Source: Nymphaea colorata
Lineage: Eukaryota; Streptophyta; Magnoliopsida; Nymphaeales; Nymphaeaceae
Length of the DNA stretch: 64,000 nucleotides
NCBI RefSeq assembly: GCF_008831285.2
Contig: NC_045148.1
Coordinates: forward strand, 6,269,001-6,333,000
Reading direction: 5' to 3'
Both the position numbers and the translations under genes were made by a program. The notes under the pieces are model-generated. The model saw nothing but the letters and a program-made list of their open reading frames with translations. It was not told the DNA's origin and did no database searches. Below are positions 13,201-23,600 of this stretch, in pieces (the first letter of the stretch is position 1; every line of letters starts with the position of its first letter).

Positions 13201-16196
13201 TGTTTTCAGGCCCTTCCTCCGCAAATTCATCTTGGTATTCTTTGAGGACATACTAGTGTTTAGTGCAACCAAGAAAGATCATTTTAAGCACCTGCGCCAA
13301 GTTTTTCTAGTCTAACAGCAGCAGCATCTTAAGGCTGGACTCTCAAAGTGTGTGTTTATCACTCTCCAAGTCGCATACTTGGGACATGTCATCAGCAAAA
13401 GGACGGTAAAGATGGAAGATGAGAAGGTAGAAGCTGTGAGGCATTGGAATCCACCAAGTTCTCCTAAACAGCTGAGATCTTTTCCAGTTTAGTAGGGCAT
13501 TACAGAAAATTTGTGCAGGGATATGGTATTGCTGCCCCGTTAACAGCTCTCACATGGAAAGAGAACTTCAAATGGAGACCGGATGAACAACATGCCTTTG
13601 ATATGCCAATACAAGCAATAACCTCAGCACCGGTGTTGAAGATGCCTAACTTCAACATTCCATTTGTTGTAGAGGCTGATGCGTCTAACCATGGAGTAGG
13701 TGCTGTGTTACAACAGAACCAACACCCAATTGCATTTTTCAGCAGGGCAATGGGATCTACTTTTAAAACCAGATCTGCATATGAACGTGATCTTATGGCC
13801 ATCATCTTAGCAGTCATGAAGTGGAAACATTATCTCATGGGGCGTAGATTTAGTGATGACTGATCATCACAGCCTATGGTATTGATTATAGTAGAAAATG
13901 CTCTCACCTGCTCTACAGCGGTGGATATGCAAGCTAATGAGTTTTGATTTTGTGGTTCAATACAGGAAAGGAAAGGAGAACCTAGCAGTCAATGGTTTGT
14001 CTTGCCAAGGAGGGCAGTCCACTGATTTTTTTGCTAGCAGCTTTGCAAGTCCAAGTGAGGTTACGGGATCAGATTAAGCAGGCCCACCAAACGGCTGAAT
14101 TAGCAAGGAAGATCAAGGAACAGTTGCTCAACGATCCCATCAAGTGTTATGGGTTTCGATGGACTGATCCATATCTGTATTTTCAGTACCGAATTTATAT
14201 TCCACCTTAAACAAAGCTGTCGAACATTCTCCTTCAGCACTTCCATAGCTCCAAGTAGGCAGGTCATGCAGGCATGGAGGGAACTTATCAAAGGCTGAAG
14301 GCAAACTTCTATTGGCCAGGTATGAAACGTGCAGTCCGTGAGTTTGTCAAACAGTGTGATGTTTTCCAGCAAAATAAATATGAGACATGAAAGCCAGCTG
14401 GGTTGTTGCAGCCCTTACCTATAGCACAGCAAATCAGGGAGGATATCTCCATGGATTTTGTGGAAGGACTTCCAAGTTCAAGAGGGAAGTTCGTCATTTT
14501 TGTAGTAGTGGATCGCCTCTCAAAATATGCACACTTCATACCTTTGGCCCATCCTTTTACAGCAAAAAGAGTAGTCAAAGCATTCCAAGATCATGTAGGG
14601 AAGCTCCATGGAATGACAAGATCGATTGTAAGTGATCATGACTCCCTTTCTTAAGTGCTTTTTGAAAAGAATATTGTAGATTGCAGGACACCTCATACCA
14701 TCCCCAATCGGATGGGACAAACTAAAATTGTTAACAAGAGCTTGGAGACGTACCTTCGCTGCTTTGCTGGCCAGCAACCCAAGATATGGGCAGAGTATCT
14801 GTCCTGGGCTGAGTTTGCGTATAATACGGGCTGGCATTCTTCCATGCCACACTGTTCGAGGCAGTCTATGGGAGAACCCCTCCCAACATACGACATTATC
14901 AGTCTGTAACAGCCCGTGAGGAGGCTGTTGACATTCAGCTCCGTTGCAAGAATGAAGTACTCAAGGATCTTAAGCAACACTTGACTGCTGCTAGAAACCG
15001 AACGCCGAATGGTTATTCAATACAACAGAAAGAGAAGGGATCAGCAGTATCAAGAGGGGATTGGGTCTATCTGTGCAGACCCCCCCATGGATTAGGACGT
15101 CCTCTATCCAAAGGAGAGGTCACACTGGCCCCTCGATTTGTAGGCCCATTTCAGATCAAGAGAAGGGTTGGGTATTTGGCATATGAGCTGCACTTGCCCA
15201 CAGGAAGTCTAATCTATCCAGTTTTCTCTGTCTCTAAGTTGAAGCCTTGTGTTACTCCACCTTCTACAGCTCAGATTCAGGAAGCACCAGTTCTGCAAGA
15301 GATTTCAGGAGTGCAACCAGACCGCAGGTTGGGTAGCTACAGAGTTAAGCAAGGAAATCACATGAGGACTGAATGGCTCATCAAATGGAGCAGTTATGAT
15401 GACTTGCCAGCAACTTGGGAGGTCAACACAGACATTCAAGCTCGATTTCCTGACTTCACACCTTGAGGACAAGGTGTGGATTGAAGGGGAGGGGGGGCTT
15501 GTTAGAGTCGGGTCTTAGTAGAGAAGCAGTAAGCAGGTTTTATTTCTTGTTCTTGTTCTAGAGGGTTTGAGTCGGGTCAGGTGCAGAGCTATAGATGTAA
15601 TAAACCCAACCCAGAATACTAGTGCTTAAAAGGAGGGGAGAGTTTACCCTAAGTGAGAATGAAAAAATCATTTCATGTTATGTGAGAGCTGGGCTTTCAT
15701 TAGAATTGAGTAACCGTCTGACGGCGTGTTAGCTGGAGCTAACAGTATTGTATCTTTCTAGAGAAATAAGCTAACTAGTAAGCGAGCAGAAGTTTTAGTT
15801 TATGTTCACTCCAACCTACACTTACTTTCACGTACTTCAGATGGTTACAGGTATTTCTTTCTTTTCTTATCTTTGATATTTATACATATGTATATTATGT
15901 TGGTTGTTTAAAGTTAATATTAACTTAACTCATATTGTGATTTTGTTGCAACTTCCAAGTATTGGGATGTTAATCCAGAGGTCATTGATGTGGAACTTGA
16001 AGGAGAACATGATTTTGCATGCTCTTAATATGGACCTTACAGAACCTGTTGTTAACTTCTAATCTTGATGATGCGACTGAAGAGAATCAAGAAAGCTGAT
16101 ATATTTTGTATGTTAATTACTTCCATACTTTGTTTAGTAGTATGATAGTATCTATAAATTTTGGACAATGATTTATGAATATGTTATTATGTTTGT

Positions 16197-16291
<95 letters not shown>

Positions 16292-17870
16292 CCGTACCCC
16301 TGCACCCAGGTTTTTTGAAAATGGTCCACACCTGTATCCACACTGGTACCCGTGCCCGTACCTATGTGACATAGCCGCAAATCCAACCTTCTTTTCCTTT
16401 AATCAGTGCTACCAACTAAGCTGCACTGACTGGGATCATCTCAGGTCCTTGTTCAATAGAATGAATACTGCTCGACTAGGCTGGAGCTGTATAGCCTACT
16501 AGCAGAAAACTAACCAATAAGGCTCCACCAAAACGAGAGCTGGCTTGAAATTACTCCACAACTGGCAGGGAGCCAATTTTCCAAAATTGGAATGAAGGAA
16601 TACAAGTTGACTGATAGATTGACTAAGCGGATGTAATAAAAAATCAGATACAATATTCTACATCATTTTCAGATGTACCAAAAAAAGTCTCAGTTTTGTA
16701 TCTAAGAGTCAGCAGACCTCATGGTCATACCCTTAAATCTAAAATGTGTTCCTTTAATATGTGTCTTATTCAAGGGTACATGCATGGGGTGCAAAAAGAG
16801 ATAGCACTTGGCAGTAATTTGGATCGCCCTTGTAATTATACCATCCACAGAAAATGAGTTTCTCATTATATTTGTCTTGGCAAGTAAAGTTGGACTCACA
16901 GAACGCTAAACAAATCATTTCTTGGTAATGTTCTGGCTCTTAATCAAATGCAAGGAGTAAGTTAACCTCATGTCATCAAATGCTCGCAGATCAAAGTAAC
17001 ACAGATGAGAAATATTCTTAGATGCATGACTCCTGAAAGAAGAAAGCTAATATATGACCAAGAGTTGCAGTTACGTGGTCAAGTGAACTTTTGCACCAGG
17101 GTTTGGCATTTTTTTACACTTTTGCAAATGGTATTTTAAGTTTTTAACTGTGTTAGGTGAAGTTCATCAAACTCATCTGTGTACACGTAATAAGCCCATG
17201 CACAGTCGTTCATTCCTACAGGAACTTCAAAAGAAACTCCTATAGGAGTTACCACGAGAACTTTTCTTACAAGCTAGACTGCCACAGAATCTTGTTCTGA
17301 CAGAATTAGGGAAAAAGTACACATAGCGGTCCTGTCTAAGTTCAACAGTCAAGCTACTTACTGAAATTATAGCGTACTTTCAGATGAAAATGCTAATTTA
17401 CAGCATAGAAATCCCTATCGATTTCTAACAACGGTCATCATCAGTACCCGTGAAAAAAAAAATACCAAACATTACCTTGTTTATGACCATCTAATCAAAT
17501 GCACCATAACCCCAAATCACCAACATGAGTTCCACAAGAAGAAAACCCTTCTTATAAAGTTAAAAAACAGAAATGACTCCTTCAGGTGATCAAAAGCAGT
17601 TTATGGACTACAGAACATAACATAACCACTAGGTTCACCAAACCAAATCCAAAGAAAACCAAGACAGTAGTAGTAGTAGACCTTAGAGAGCTGGCCTTTG
17701 TTGATGGCGCGATGGATAGAGGAATGGATGTTCTGAAGGCCCTTTTTGAGCGCGTTCTCGTCGGAATCAACCATGACAACGTGGAAGCCGGAGACGGCGG
17801 CTAGTTGGGCGATGCCCGAACCCATCTGGCCGCTGCCTACAACACCGATCTCCCTCACCACCATCACCAT
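6920..17870 (-). CDS. 3-hydroxybutyryl/3-hydroxyacyl-CoA dehydrogenase, peroxisomal type (4 exons)
   Basis: Joining 17870-17682, 8728-8507, 7482-7370 and 7280-6920 gives one open frame of 294 aa. The product would oxidise (S)-3-hydroxyacyl-CoA to 3-ketoacyl-CoA with NAD(P). The N-terminal Rossmann fold has GxGxxG (Gly12-Ser-Gly14-Gln-Met-Gly17) and an acidic residue at the end of strand 2 (Asp35). Catalytic-type residues have the family spacing: Ser121 in SNTSSISI, His142 in GMHFMNPPP, Glu154, and Asn192 in FIVNRILMP. The C-terminal 3HCDH domain includes [18 protein letters not shown]. Length is that of plant and bacterial single-domain enzymes. The last residues, Ser-His-Leu, fit a plant peroxisomal PTS1 signal. 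All introns are GT-AG. The ATG at 17870 is chosen because the Rossmann strand follows at once; Met3 is an alternative start. Intron 1 is about 9 kb and full of transposons. No frameshift or stop was seen, so the gene looks functional. Confidence 0.93.
7370..7482 (-). CDS. Dehydrogenase exon 3 (residues 138-174 plus 2 bases)
   Basis: The acceptor is ATATACAG. The exon reads [20 protein letters not shown] and continues to GLAH, giving the catalytic His142 and Glu154. It ends after two bases of codon 175 at the donor ATAG|GTGAGA. An 89-bp intron follows. Confidence 0.9.
8322..8342. repeat. (GT)n microsatellite
   Basis: A GT run lies within intron 2 of the dehydrogenase gene (7483-8506). Nothing else was recognised in that intron. 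Confidence 0.85.
8507..8728 (-). CDS. Dehydrogenase exon 2 (residues 64-137)
   Basis: The acceptor TTGATAG gives phase 0 after exon 1, and the exon reads [12 protein letters not shown] to SRPGQ (74 codons). It contains VVIEAIVEN and the [11 protein letters not shown] active-site loop. The donor is CAG|GTATGC. Confidence 0.9.
9207..9855. mobile_element. Non-autonomous hAT-like element, CTATGTCAC ends
   Basis: A 649-bp element starts CTATGTCACACAGACGCG and ends CGCACCCGTGTGACATAG; the first 11 bases are perfect inverted repeats. It is flanked by perfect 8-bp target duplications, CTCCTAAG, at 9199-9206 and 9856-9863, as in hAT elements. The interior looks like the two ends of a former transposase gene joined together: a leader-like block at 9360-9500, then a run of Glu codons followed by an Asp-rich tail ([12 protein letters not shown]). 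No catalytic domain remains. Confidence 0.85.
9526..9552. repeat. (GAA)n trinucleotide repeat
   Basis: A GAA run lies inside the hAT-like element; it encodes the poly-Glu tract noted there. Confidence 0.85.
10755..11008 (+). repeat. 5' LTR of the intronic gypsy element
   Basis: It begins TGTTAGAATCGGG and ends GGAGCTAACA, with 6-bp terminal inverted repeats TGTTAG/CTAACA. Compared with the 3' LTR it carries a 12-base insertion (GGTCCTTAATAG) after AGAGAAG. Confidence 0.93.
11011..11021 (+). other. Primer binding site (tRNA-iMet type)
   Basis: TGGTATCAGAG lies two bases after the 5' LTR. It is the usual complement to the 3' end of initiator methionine tRNA in plant gypsy elements. Confidence 0.85.
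11028..12193 (+). pseudogene. gag pseudogene of the intronic gypsy element
   Basis: An ATG at 11028 opens a frame reading [20 protein letters not shown], a charged coiled-coil-like start typical of gypsy gag, which stops at about 11189. The capsid region continues in other frames. The last part (11786-12193) holds the zinc knuckle [21 protein letters not shown] at 12191-12193 separates it, in frame, from the protease segment. Confidence 0.75.
12209..12652 (+). pseudogene. Retroviral-type aspartic protease segment
   Basis: This open segment has the active-site motif [12 protein letters not shown] at its start and [11 protein letters not shown] further on, as in gypsy proteases. It is in the same frame as the zinc-knuckle segment and ends in a frameshift before RT. 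Confidence 0.8.
12657..13490 (+). pseudogene. Reverse transcriptase segment, frameshifted
   Basis: RT motifs occur in order: the [20 protein letters not shown] start, a frameshift near 12875-12905, then [48 protein letters not shown] and [12 protein letters not shown]. The catalytic pair, normally Asp-Asp (FFDD), reads Glu-Asp here. A further stop lies at about 13315. The copy is inactive. Confidence 0.85.
13513..13990 (+). pseudogene. RNase H segment
   Basis: This matches the gypsy RT-connection and RNase H region: [47 protein letters not shown]. The frame breaks after 13863. Confidence 0.8.
14220..14930 (+). pseudogene. Integrase segment, with stops and frameshifts
   Basis: A degraded zinc-binding region (near 14230-14390, [19 protein letters not shown]) leads into the catalytic core: [16 protein letters not shown] and [17 protein letters not shown], then VSDHDS with a stop at 14653. 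After a shift come [16 protein letters not shown] and a Trp/Ala-rich segment. At least three lesions are visible. Confidence 0.8.
14981..15466 (+). pseudogene. Integrase C-terminus with chromodomain
   Basis: An open 161-codon segment reads [20 protein letters not shown] and [11 protein letters not shown], then a chromodomain-like end [19 protein letters not shown]. The chromodomain places the element among chromoviruses. The stop lies just before the polypurine tract. Confidence 0.85.
15481..15499 (+). other. Polypurine tract of the intronic gypsy element
   Basis: TTGAAGGGGAGGGGGGGCT directly precedes the 3' LTR, as expected for plus-strand priming. Confidence 0.85.
15500..15744 (+). repeat. 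3' LTR of the intronic gypsy element
   Basis: It begins TGTTAGAGTCGGG and ends GGAGCTAACA. It is very similar to the 5' LTR apart from the 12-base difference, a few other small indels and scattered substitutions. Confidence 0.93.
15955..16374 (+). mobile_element. 3' remnant of a hAT-like element
   Basis: A short coding-like segment after an AG ([19 protein letters not shown], then a stop near 16026) recalls the acidic C-terminus of plant hAT transposases. The block ends CCCGTACCTATGTGACATAG, the same right end as the elements at 4378 and 9207. The left end was not found, so this is a truncated copy. Confidence 0.45.
16200..16290. repeat. (TA)n(TG)n compound microsatellite
   Basis: About 47 bases of TA are followed by about 44 of TG. 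The Tyr/Ile and Cys/Val ORFs across it are artefacts. Confidence 0.95.
17682..17870 (-). CDS. Dehydrogenase exon 1 (residues 1-63)
   Basis: This exon starts at ATG 17870 and encodes the first part of the NAD-binding fold through KGQLSK. The donor is CTCTCTAAG|GTCTAC, phase 0. A long CTACTACTAC run follows in the intron. Confidence 0.9.
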
Positions 17871-19370
17871 TCCTTCCTATTTCCCTCTTACTAGAAGCCG
17901 GAGTTGGATTCTTTTGCTTGTGCCACTTGTTCTCGGCTACTTCGCGTTTTAGCTTTATCCAAGTCGAACTCGGACACGTTGGCTGCACAGAATGTTCCGT
18001 TCTTCTTAATACTAACCATAATCCCGGAAAAGAGCTGCTGGATTTATGAAGTTTTCGACACGTGTTACAAATATTGGCAGATGGTTAAACAGAACCTACA
18101 CATGAACTCCGCTCGGATCGACCAAGTAAAATTGATCATTAGTTAAACTAGTAAACGAGTTAACAAGTTAAACTTTTCAAAAGAAACTAGTAAGATTAAC
18201 ATAGACAGAGGGCTCAAGTTCAACACTGTATAGCTCGAGCCTATTACGATGTTTGACTCAAGTTGAGCCGAAGTCGAACTCGAGTTCTTTACCCAACTCA
18301 AGTTTGACTTGCTCGCTTGGATGAGTAGCAGATCGAATTTAGTGCTTGGTGGAGGCTTTGTCCCATCTACGTAGTCATACGTCAATAATATGGCCTGAAT
18401 TGGTATCCCAAAGAAGGTAACTACCCCATGAGTTGATCCCAAAAAAATGATGCCTTTTTGTTGGGGATTGAAAAAAAAATTGGAAAAACCCTCTGTAAGG
18501 AAGAACTCTTTATCTATAAAGTTATAGGATGATGAACTTGATGAACCGGACGCAGGGGAGAAATACTTCAGCAATAGCTTTGATGCCATGAATGAACATA
18601 GTGGAGACAAGAACATAAACCAGGACCGTAGATAGGTTGGGGTTCCGTGGAGCATACGGCTCTACTGAGCCCATTCTCTAAAAATTTCAATTAGTGTTGA
18701 ATTTGAGTGGATGCAGCTCCAATTATATATGATAGCCCCCCACCAAACCCGATTTACAGTTTCTTGATCATTTGAAAAAACTTTCTGAGCATAAAACGAC
18801 TAAAAGCAATCAACCAAAGGAGAAGAGCATAATCAGCTTTTTAACTTGGTTCGGTTGTTTACCAAACTACCAGAAAGAAATTGATTCATATCCAAATACG
18901 AACCAGTTCTTCACCTCTATCTTCATCCGGGTCTTTATCTTCAGCATGACAATCTTGAATATCTAAAAGCCCAGTCTTACTTTTAGTACAATAAAGTCAC
19001 TCAGAGTAAAGAGTTATCCTACATTACTTCTCCCTCCATCAAATACGTATACAAGTCCTTCTATTTAACAGTTTTGAAAGCACCAAGTACATACTTTATC
19101 AACGAACGTTCTTGGCAATTGCAGTACATAATTAACAGAGCAATGCTTTAATCAGCCATGTTGTAAACTACTGAAGAGATTGACCACAAGTAGATGATGG
19201 ACACCAGGCCAGGCCAGGCCTACGGAACCCAACAAGATAGGAAAAAGCCAGTTCTGTCCATCCTTGCCAGCAGCCCATGTCCGGCCTGCCAAGTTATTGG
19301 GCTGGGCTGATGCAACACAAACCTAGGCCTGGCCATGATATTTGTACAATAAAAGGAAAAACAGCACCAC
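17871..19370. other. Upstream region of the dehydrogenase gene, no other gene seen
   Basis: This should hold the promoter and 5' UTR of the minus-strand dehydrogenase gene near 17871-18100; no clear TATA box was chosen. The minus ORF at 18143-18655 (170 codons, Ser- and Phe-rich, MLHGTPTYLRSWFMFLSPLC start) resembles no family I know and crosses low-complexity Ser codons, so I do not call it a gene. Confidence 0.45.
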
Positions 19371-19524
19371 CAGGGGAGGAGCCAAGAGAGAGTCTGCAGG
19401 GGCCTGGCCCCCTTAAAAAAAAAAATTTACACGTAAACTTTAGAAAATTTTAATTGATCTATATAAAAATTTTGAAACTATAATTCGGCTTCCCTCATGA
19501 AATTTTTTGACTCTGCCCCCTCTG
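19371..19524. mobile_element. hAT-type MITE (copy 2)
   Basis: A 154-bp element begins CAGGGGAGGAGCCAAG and ends TTTGACTCTGCCCCCTCTG. Perfect 8-bp target duplications, AGCACCAC, lie at 19363-19370 and 19525-19532. The termini match the MITEs at 2166 and 42498. Confidence 0.88.
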
Positions 19525-19532
19525 AGCACCAC

Positions 19533-20443
19533 CTCAGGGTGATGCCTTTTAGGATGCACTCAAAACCAAACCCTCCAGCGCGTGTGAACCCCATCTAATG
19601 ACGTGAGATATAAAAGAAAGAAGAGAAGAACATCGATGGAGAGAGAGAGAGGCACGGGAAGGGGATTGTGAAAACCAAAAGGGATAAAAAATGAAAATGA
19701 GAGATGCAAGAGAGGGGAAACAAAAAGCACAAATTGGGCTGGATCGGCACCTGGGTGCTCAATCCGGATAGGCTTGACCTATCACGTTAACGGGTTGGGC
19801 TGCTTGCTGCTGGCTACAACTGTGGCCCCGTGCCTAGGCCTAATGTCATTGGGGCGAATCCCTTACACTTTGTTTTTTTCTTTTGCAAAGTGCAAAGCAC
19901 TGTGTGGTCTAAGTGACACATGCTTCTTCCTTAGTTAACTGATACATGCCATATTCCAAGTGCTCGGTAACTGGCCAGCCAAGTGCCGACCACGACATAG
20001 ACATGGTCGACCGTGGATAAGCCAGCCTCAGCGAAGGAGGCTACTGCGTTACAGAAGGCAGACTACTACCGGGCTAGCTAAGCTTTGGACGATTAGGCCC
20101 TAGACGCGACCGACCCATGGCTAGTTGTGGTTGGCCAATGCCCGACTATAGGACCCTATCCTGGCCCATGGCCAGGGATGACAGGGCCTGGTAGGCCAGA
20201 GATGGCTGGTCTGGCCTGGCTCGGCTTGGGATAACTTGGCATGAATATGCCATGGAAGAAAGCACTTACCTGGTTCCAATGCAGCAGACAACAAGCCATA
20301 AGTTGGCAGCAGCTAGTCACAGGTCGGCAGCACAGTCAGTCCGAAATTTATGGTAGACAAGAATTTTTTGTGATCCGCCCTCCGGGCACGGAGTGATCAC
20401 CTATAACACTTATATAGGAAACTGATATGTGCCAAATTCCAGG
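19533..20443. other. Gene-free DNA rich in GGCC-type words
   Basis: No ORF of note. The stretch is dense in TGGCC/GGCCTGG words. It has two related 20-base motifs (AACTGATACATGCCATATTC near 19938 and AACTGATATGTGCCAAATTC near 20416) about 480 bp apart. It is probably old repeat DNA. Confidence 0.4.
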
Positions 20444-20677
20444 CATGTCACATAGCGCTGAGGTTGGTAGGGTCTGCCCGAATGCGGCTACGAAATCCCG
20501 TCGAAGACCCTCTCCAAGATCTAGGAGGAGGTTGCCGATAGAGGGGTTTAAATGTTAAATACAAAAGTGGTTCCCGTTGGGCAGTCACCCAGGCTAAATA
20601 ATAGGACAAGAAAGTACAAGAATGGCTTCCCCAATCCCGACTTGATCCTACTACAAATGACTAGAATAGATGTGAGG
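20444..20677. repeat. Older LTR-like DNA, left part (split by the 13-kb element)
   Basis: The sequence up to the TGAGG target site resembles the start region of the solo LTR at 39118, sharing CGAAGACC, CCAAGATCT and the CTACTACAAA region. It resumes at 33874 on the other side of the 13-kb element. Its exact left end is not resolved. Confidence 0.5.
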
Positions 20678-23600
20678 TGTTAGGCACGATCCCGGTTGGG
20701 CTAGAAAGACCGAACCAAGAGCGTCCTAGTTCCCAAGTCTCCTTGAGGGTTTCTGTCTAAATTTCAAAATCCTAAAAATTAAAACAATGAATCTACCCGA
20801 CCGGACAAACCCCGGCGCAATTTCCCTTAGGACTGGAATACAGGTGCGGAAAACCCTTTCCCAATTCCTAACTAGGGGCAAAACCTACTACAAAACTCTA
20901 CAGTGGGTTATAAGGCTTTACAAGCGCAAACGATACAATTTGACTCTCACAGCTCACTCAGGTAAACCATACAAACCACCAAACCACAACTAACGTGCAA
21001 ACACACCCAACTGAAAGAAAATAGGACGGTCGGCTCATTGTGACCGTGTCTCGGGCAATAGGCCCTCGAGGTGCCACAGAGGGGAGCAAGGCCGAGGCCT
21101 GGGCTAAAGCAATAAAGGAATGAAACAAAGATGCTTCCTAAAACTAAAGCAAATAACACCCTCCCACGACTACAAGGGGGATGAGAAACGAACCTGCCAA
21201 GGTGCTACCTTGGCTGCACGAACAGGCCACGGGGTGATATCCGATCCCCGGGCAACTCCGCTCACGGGCCGGCGTGGAGCGCGCGGCCTGGGACAGTCGC
21301 CTGCTGTCCGAGATGGCTGGCGAGATGCTTGGGCTGGAGCTGACGGCTGCTGCTGATGCAGGGCCGACGAAAACGCGTTGTCAACGGACTTCTGCTGTTG
21401 TCGCTTCAGGTAGGAGAGAAAAGCGCACGACCGAGTGGAGGCCTGCTACTGCCGCTGCAGGTTGACGGTGACGCGCGACCGACTGTCGCTTGCTACTGGA
21501 CGCCGAACAAACGGGCGACGGACTGCCGCCTGCAATACGCCTGCTTGTTGCGGACGCGGCCGAGGGGGGCGAGAGCCGATAAGGCAATGCCTACCTGCCT
21601 GGCTGCTGGAGGGGCTCGGCCAAGGCTGTCGACGGGCAGAGGCCGTCGGCTGGAAGCTGGCCGAGGTGCTGGCCGGAAACGCTTAGCGCAAGGCTAGCGC
21701 CGGCTGTGCCTGGTCCCTAACTAAGGCCGGCTGGCTTGGTGCGGCGGGGCTCTAAGGGACGGCTGGTCTTGGTGAGATGGGTTCAGGGCAGGGGTAAGCC
21801 GAGAAGATGAGTAGCTTAGGTGAGGTAGATAGGTGACCTAACTACAAGTGAGGTTAATTGGCTAGCTTTGGACGAGTGAGCCTAAGCTCGGGTCAAGGTC
21901 AATGGAGACCGAGAGAGAGTTAGGGTCAGCTAGATGGCGGCTGCTACTGGACCAAGTCAACGAGTCCGGAAAGATGGACAAGGGTCACTCGAGGTAGGCT
22001 CGAGTCGACTAGGCTAGGTCAGAACAGTCAAGGGCTGGACCGAGTTACCTACTAAACTAGGTGAGGTTAAGTCAACTAAGCCTAGGTCTAGTCAAGGTAA
22101 GAGGGGTTGACCTAAGGGGTTAGGTGGCGCGCGAGGTAGCCTAGATGGGTTCGGATGGGCTTGGCTGGTAGAGCCAAGTGTGATGCGCCTGATCTATGCC
22201 ACGTGGCAAGATCAAGGGCTGCAAGAGGGCACGAGGAACAACCCTAGTGACAAGGAAAAGAAGAATTGCCTTTTCCTAAAACTTAGGAAGGGTGACCTCG
22301 AGCTGGGTGCGAATGAGAATAGTAAGGGCGAGGTGGCGCTTGCGGGTCTCTCAAACGAAGAGATGATGACACGTGTAGCAGATGGAGGATGGAGGTTTCA
22401 TGCGATATGAGGTGTCCTAAAAGCTGGAGAAAGCAAGGGAGACGAGTGCTAAAAGAAGGGGACACTTCCTAAAAGCGAGGAGAGAAAAGGGGAGAGTAGA
22501 CTCGGTAAAGGCTCGCAATGAGGAGGTGGATGCGAGGAACGTGGAACACTTGGCAGACGTGGAGCTGAGCTGGCAAGCAGGTGCTCGAGCTGGCTATGAC
22601 GTGGCTGGGAAGATACACACGATGGAGACACGTGGCTGGATGGACGATCACGGTTTCATGCGACTAAGGATGAGACTCAATCAAAAAGCAAGAGAGAAAG
22701 TTAAGGAGAAAGACGGGGGACTCTCCTAAAGACTAGGGCTACTAGTTCTCGAGCTAATCTCGAGTAGGACAGGTGGTGCTGACGTGGAGGGGCTGCTGGA
22801 CTGACTGGTTCGATGCTTGACACGTGGACACTTGGACGGAGGAGATGAAGAACGAGGAGACTTACCCGGAAATGGCTGGCGTTCACGGTGGAGTGCTCCA
22901 AACTCGCCGGCGACCGGAATTCTCTTCTTCACCTCGACAGTCCGAACTACCCTTAATGCAATTTAACTAAAACAAGAAGGAGAAGGGCAGAACAGTCCTC
23001 GGCCTCAAGGGCAATGGCGGACGCCGGATTTAGCAGCGGCGACTGGAATTAGCCTCTTTTCCAGTGAGGCACCGTTCTCACAATCTAGCCGTCGGATTCC
23101 GCTCAAGTTACACCATGTTTTAGCTTTTCCTTGGGCGATCCTTTTGAGCTAGTTCTTTCTTTCTTCCCACGGCCAGATTCACGACTTTTACTTGATTTTC
23201 TAATTCTGGACCGAGATTTCAAATGGAAGAGACCGAACCTTATTTCAATGAATTTGAGGCTCTTCCACCGTTCGATTTTCTCTTGAGCTTTCTAAGATTG
23301 ATCAAGGCGATCGCCTAAGAGAAATGAGACCGATTACGGGCTGCTAAGACCGTCTGCACCAGAGATTTCTGCTCTGCTCTTGGGTATGCCAAGAGGAGAA
23401 CCGAATGTGGAGAGTTCAGCCGTAGAAGCTCTCAAATCGACTCTCTTTTCTGCCTAAGGAATCGACTAAACAAATCAAACAAAGCTGTCCCGTTGAAGCC
23501 GAGGATCAGACCTGCGCCTTCAACCTTCCCTCTTCTGAAATCTGACTTTCAACTCCTTCGTGTGCAAGGAGAAGGCTCAGATTACAGTTTTAATGAAATC

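Larger units (their letters stand above)
10755..15744 (+). mobile_element. Decayed Ty3/gypsy chromovirus with both LTRs
   Basis: A complete-length but mutated element of about 5 kb lies in the dehydrogenase intron, antisense to the gene. It has LTRs of 254 and 245 bp, a tRNA-iMet primer site, gag, protease, RT, RNase H, integrase and chromodomain segments in the gypsy order, and a purine-rich tract before the 3' LTR. The flanks GTACT (10750-10754) and GTATT (15745-15749) match at 4 of 5. Several frameshifts and stops break the frame, so it is not autonomous. Confidence 0.93.
8729..17681 (-). other. Giant intron 1 of the dehydrogenase gene
   Basis: An 8953-bp intron is bounded by GT (17681-17680) and AG (8730-8729) on the minus strand. 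About two thirds is transposon: a hAT-like element (9207-9855), a gypsy element in antisense orientation to the gene (10755-15744), and a hAT remnant up to 16374. The remaining stretches (8729-9198, 9864-10749, 16375-17681) show no further genes. Confidence 0.85.

Noticed and set aside
16117-16386. ORFs of Thr-His and Tyr-Ile repeats
   Set aside because: These are translations of the TG and TA microsatellites.
18143-18655. 170-codon minus ORF upstream of the dehydrogenase gene
   Set aside because: No family resemblance, Ser codon run, no splice or expression evidence; kept only as a note.
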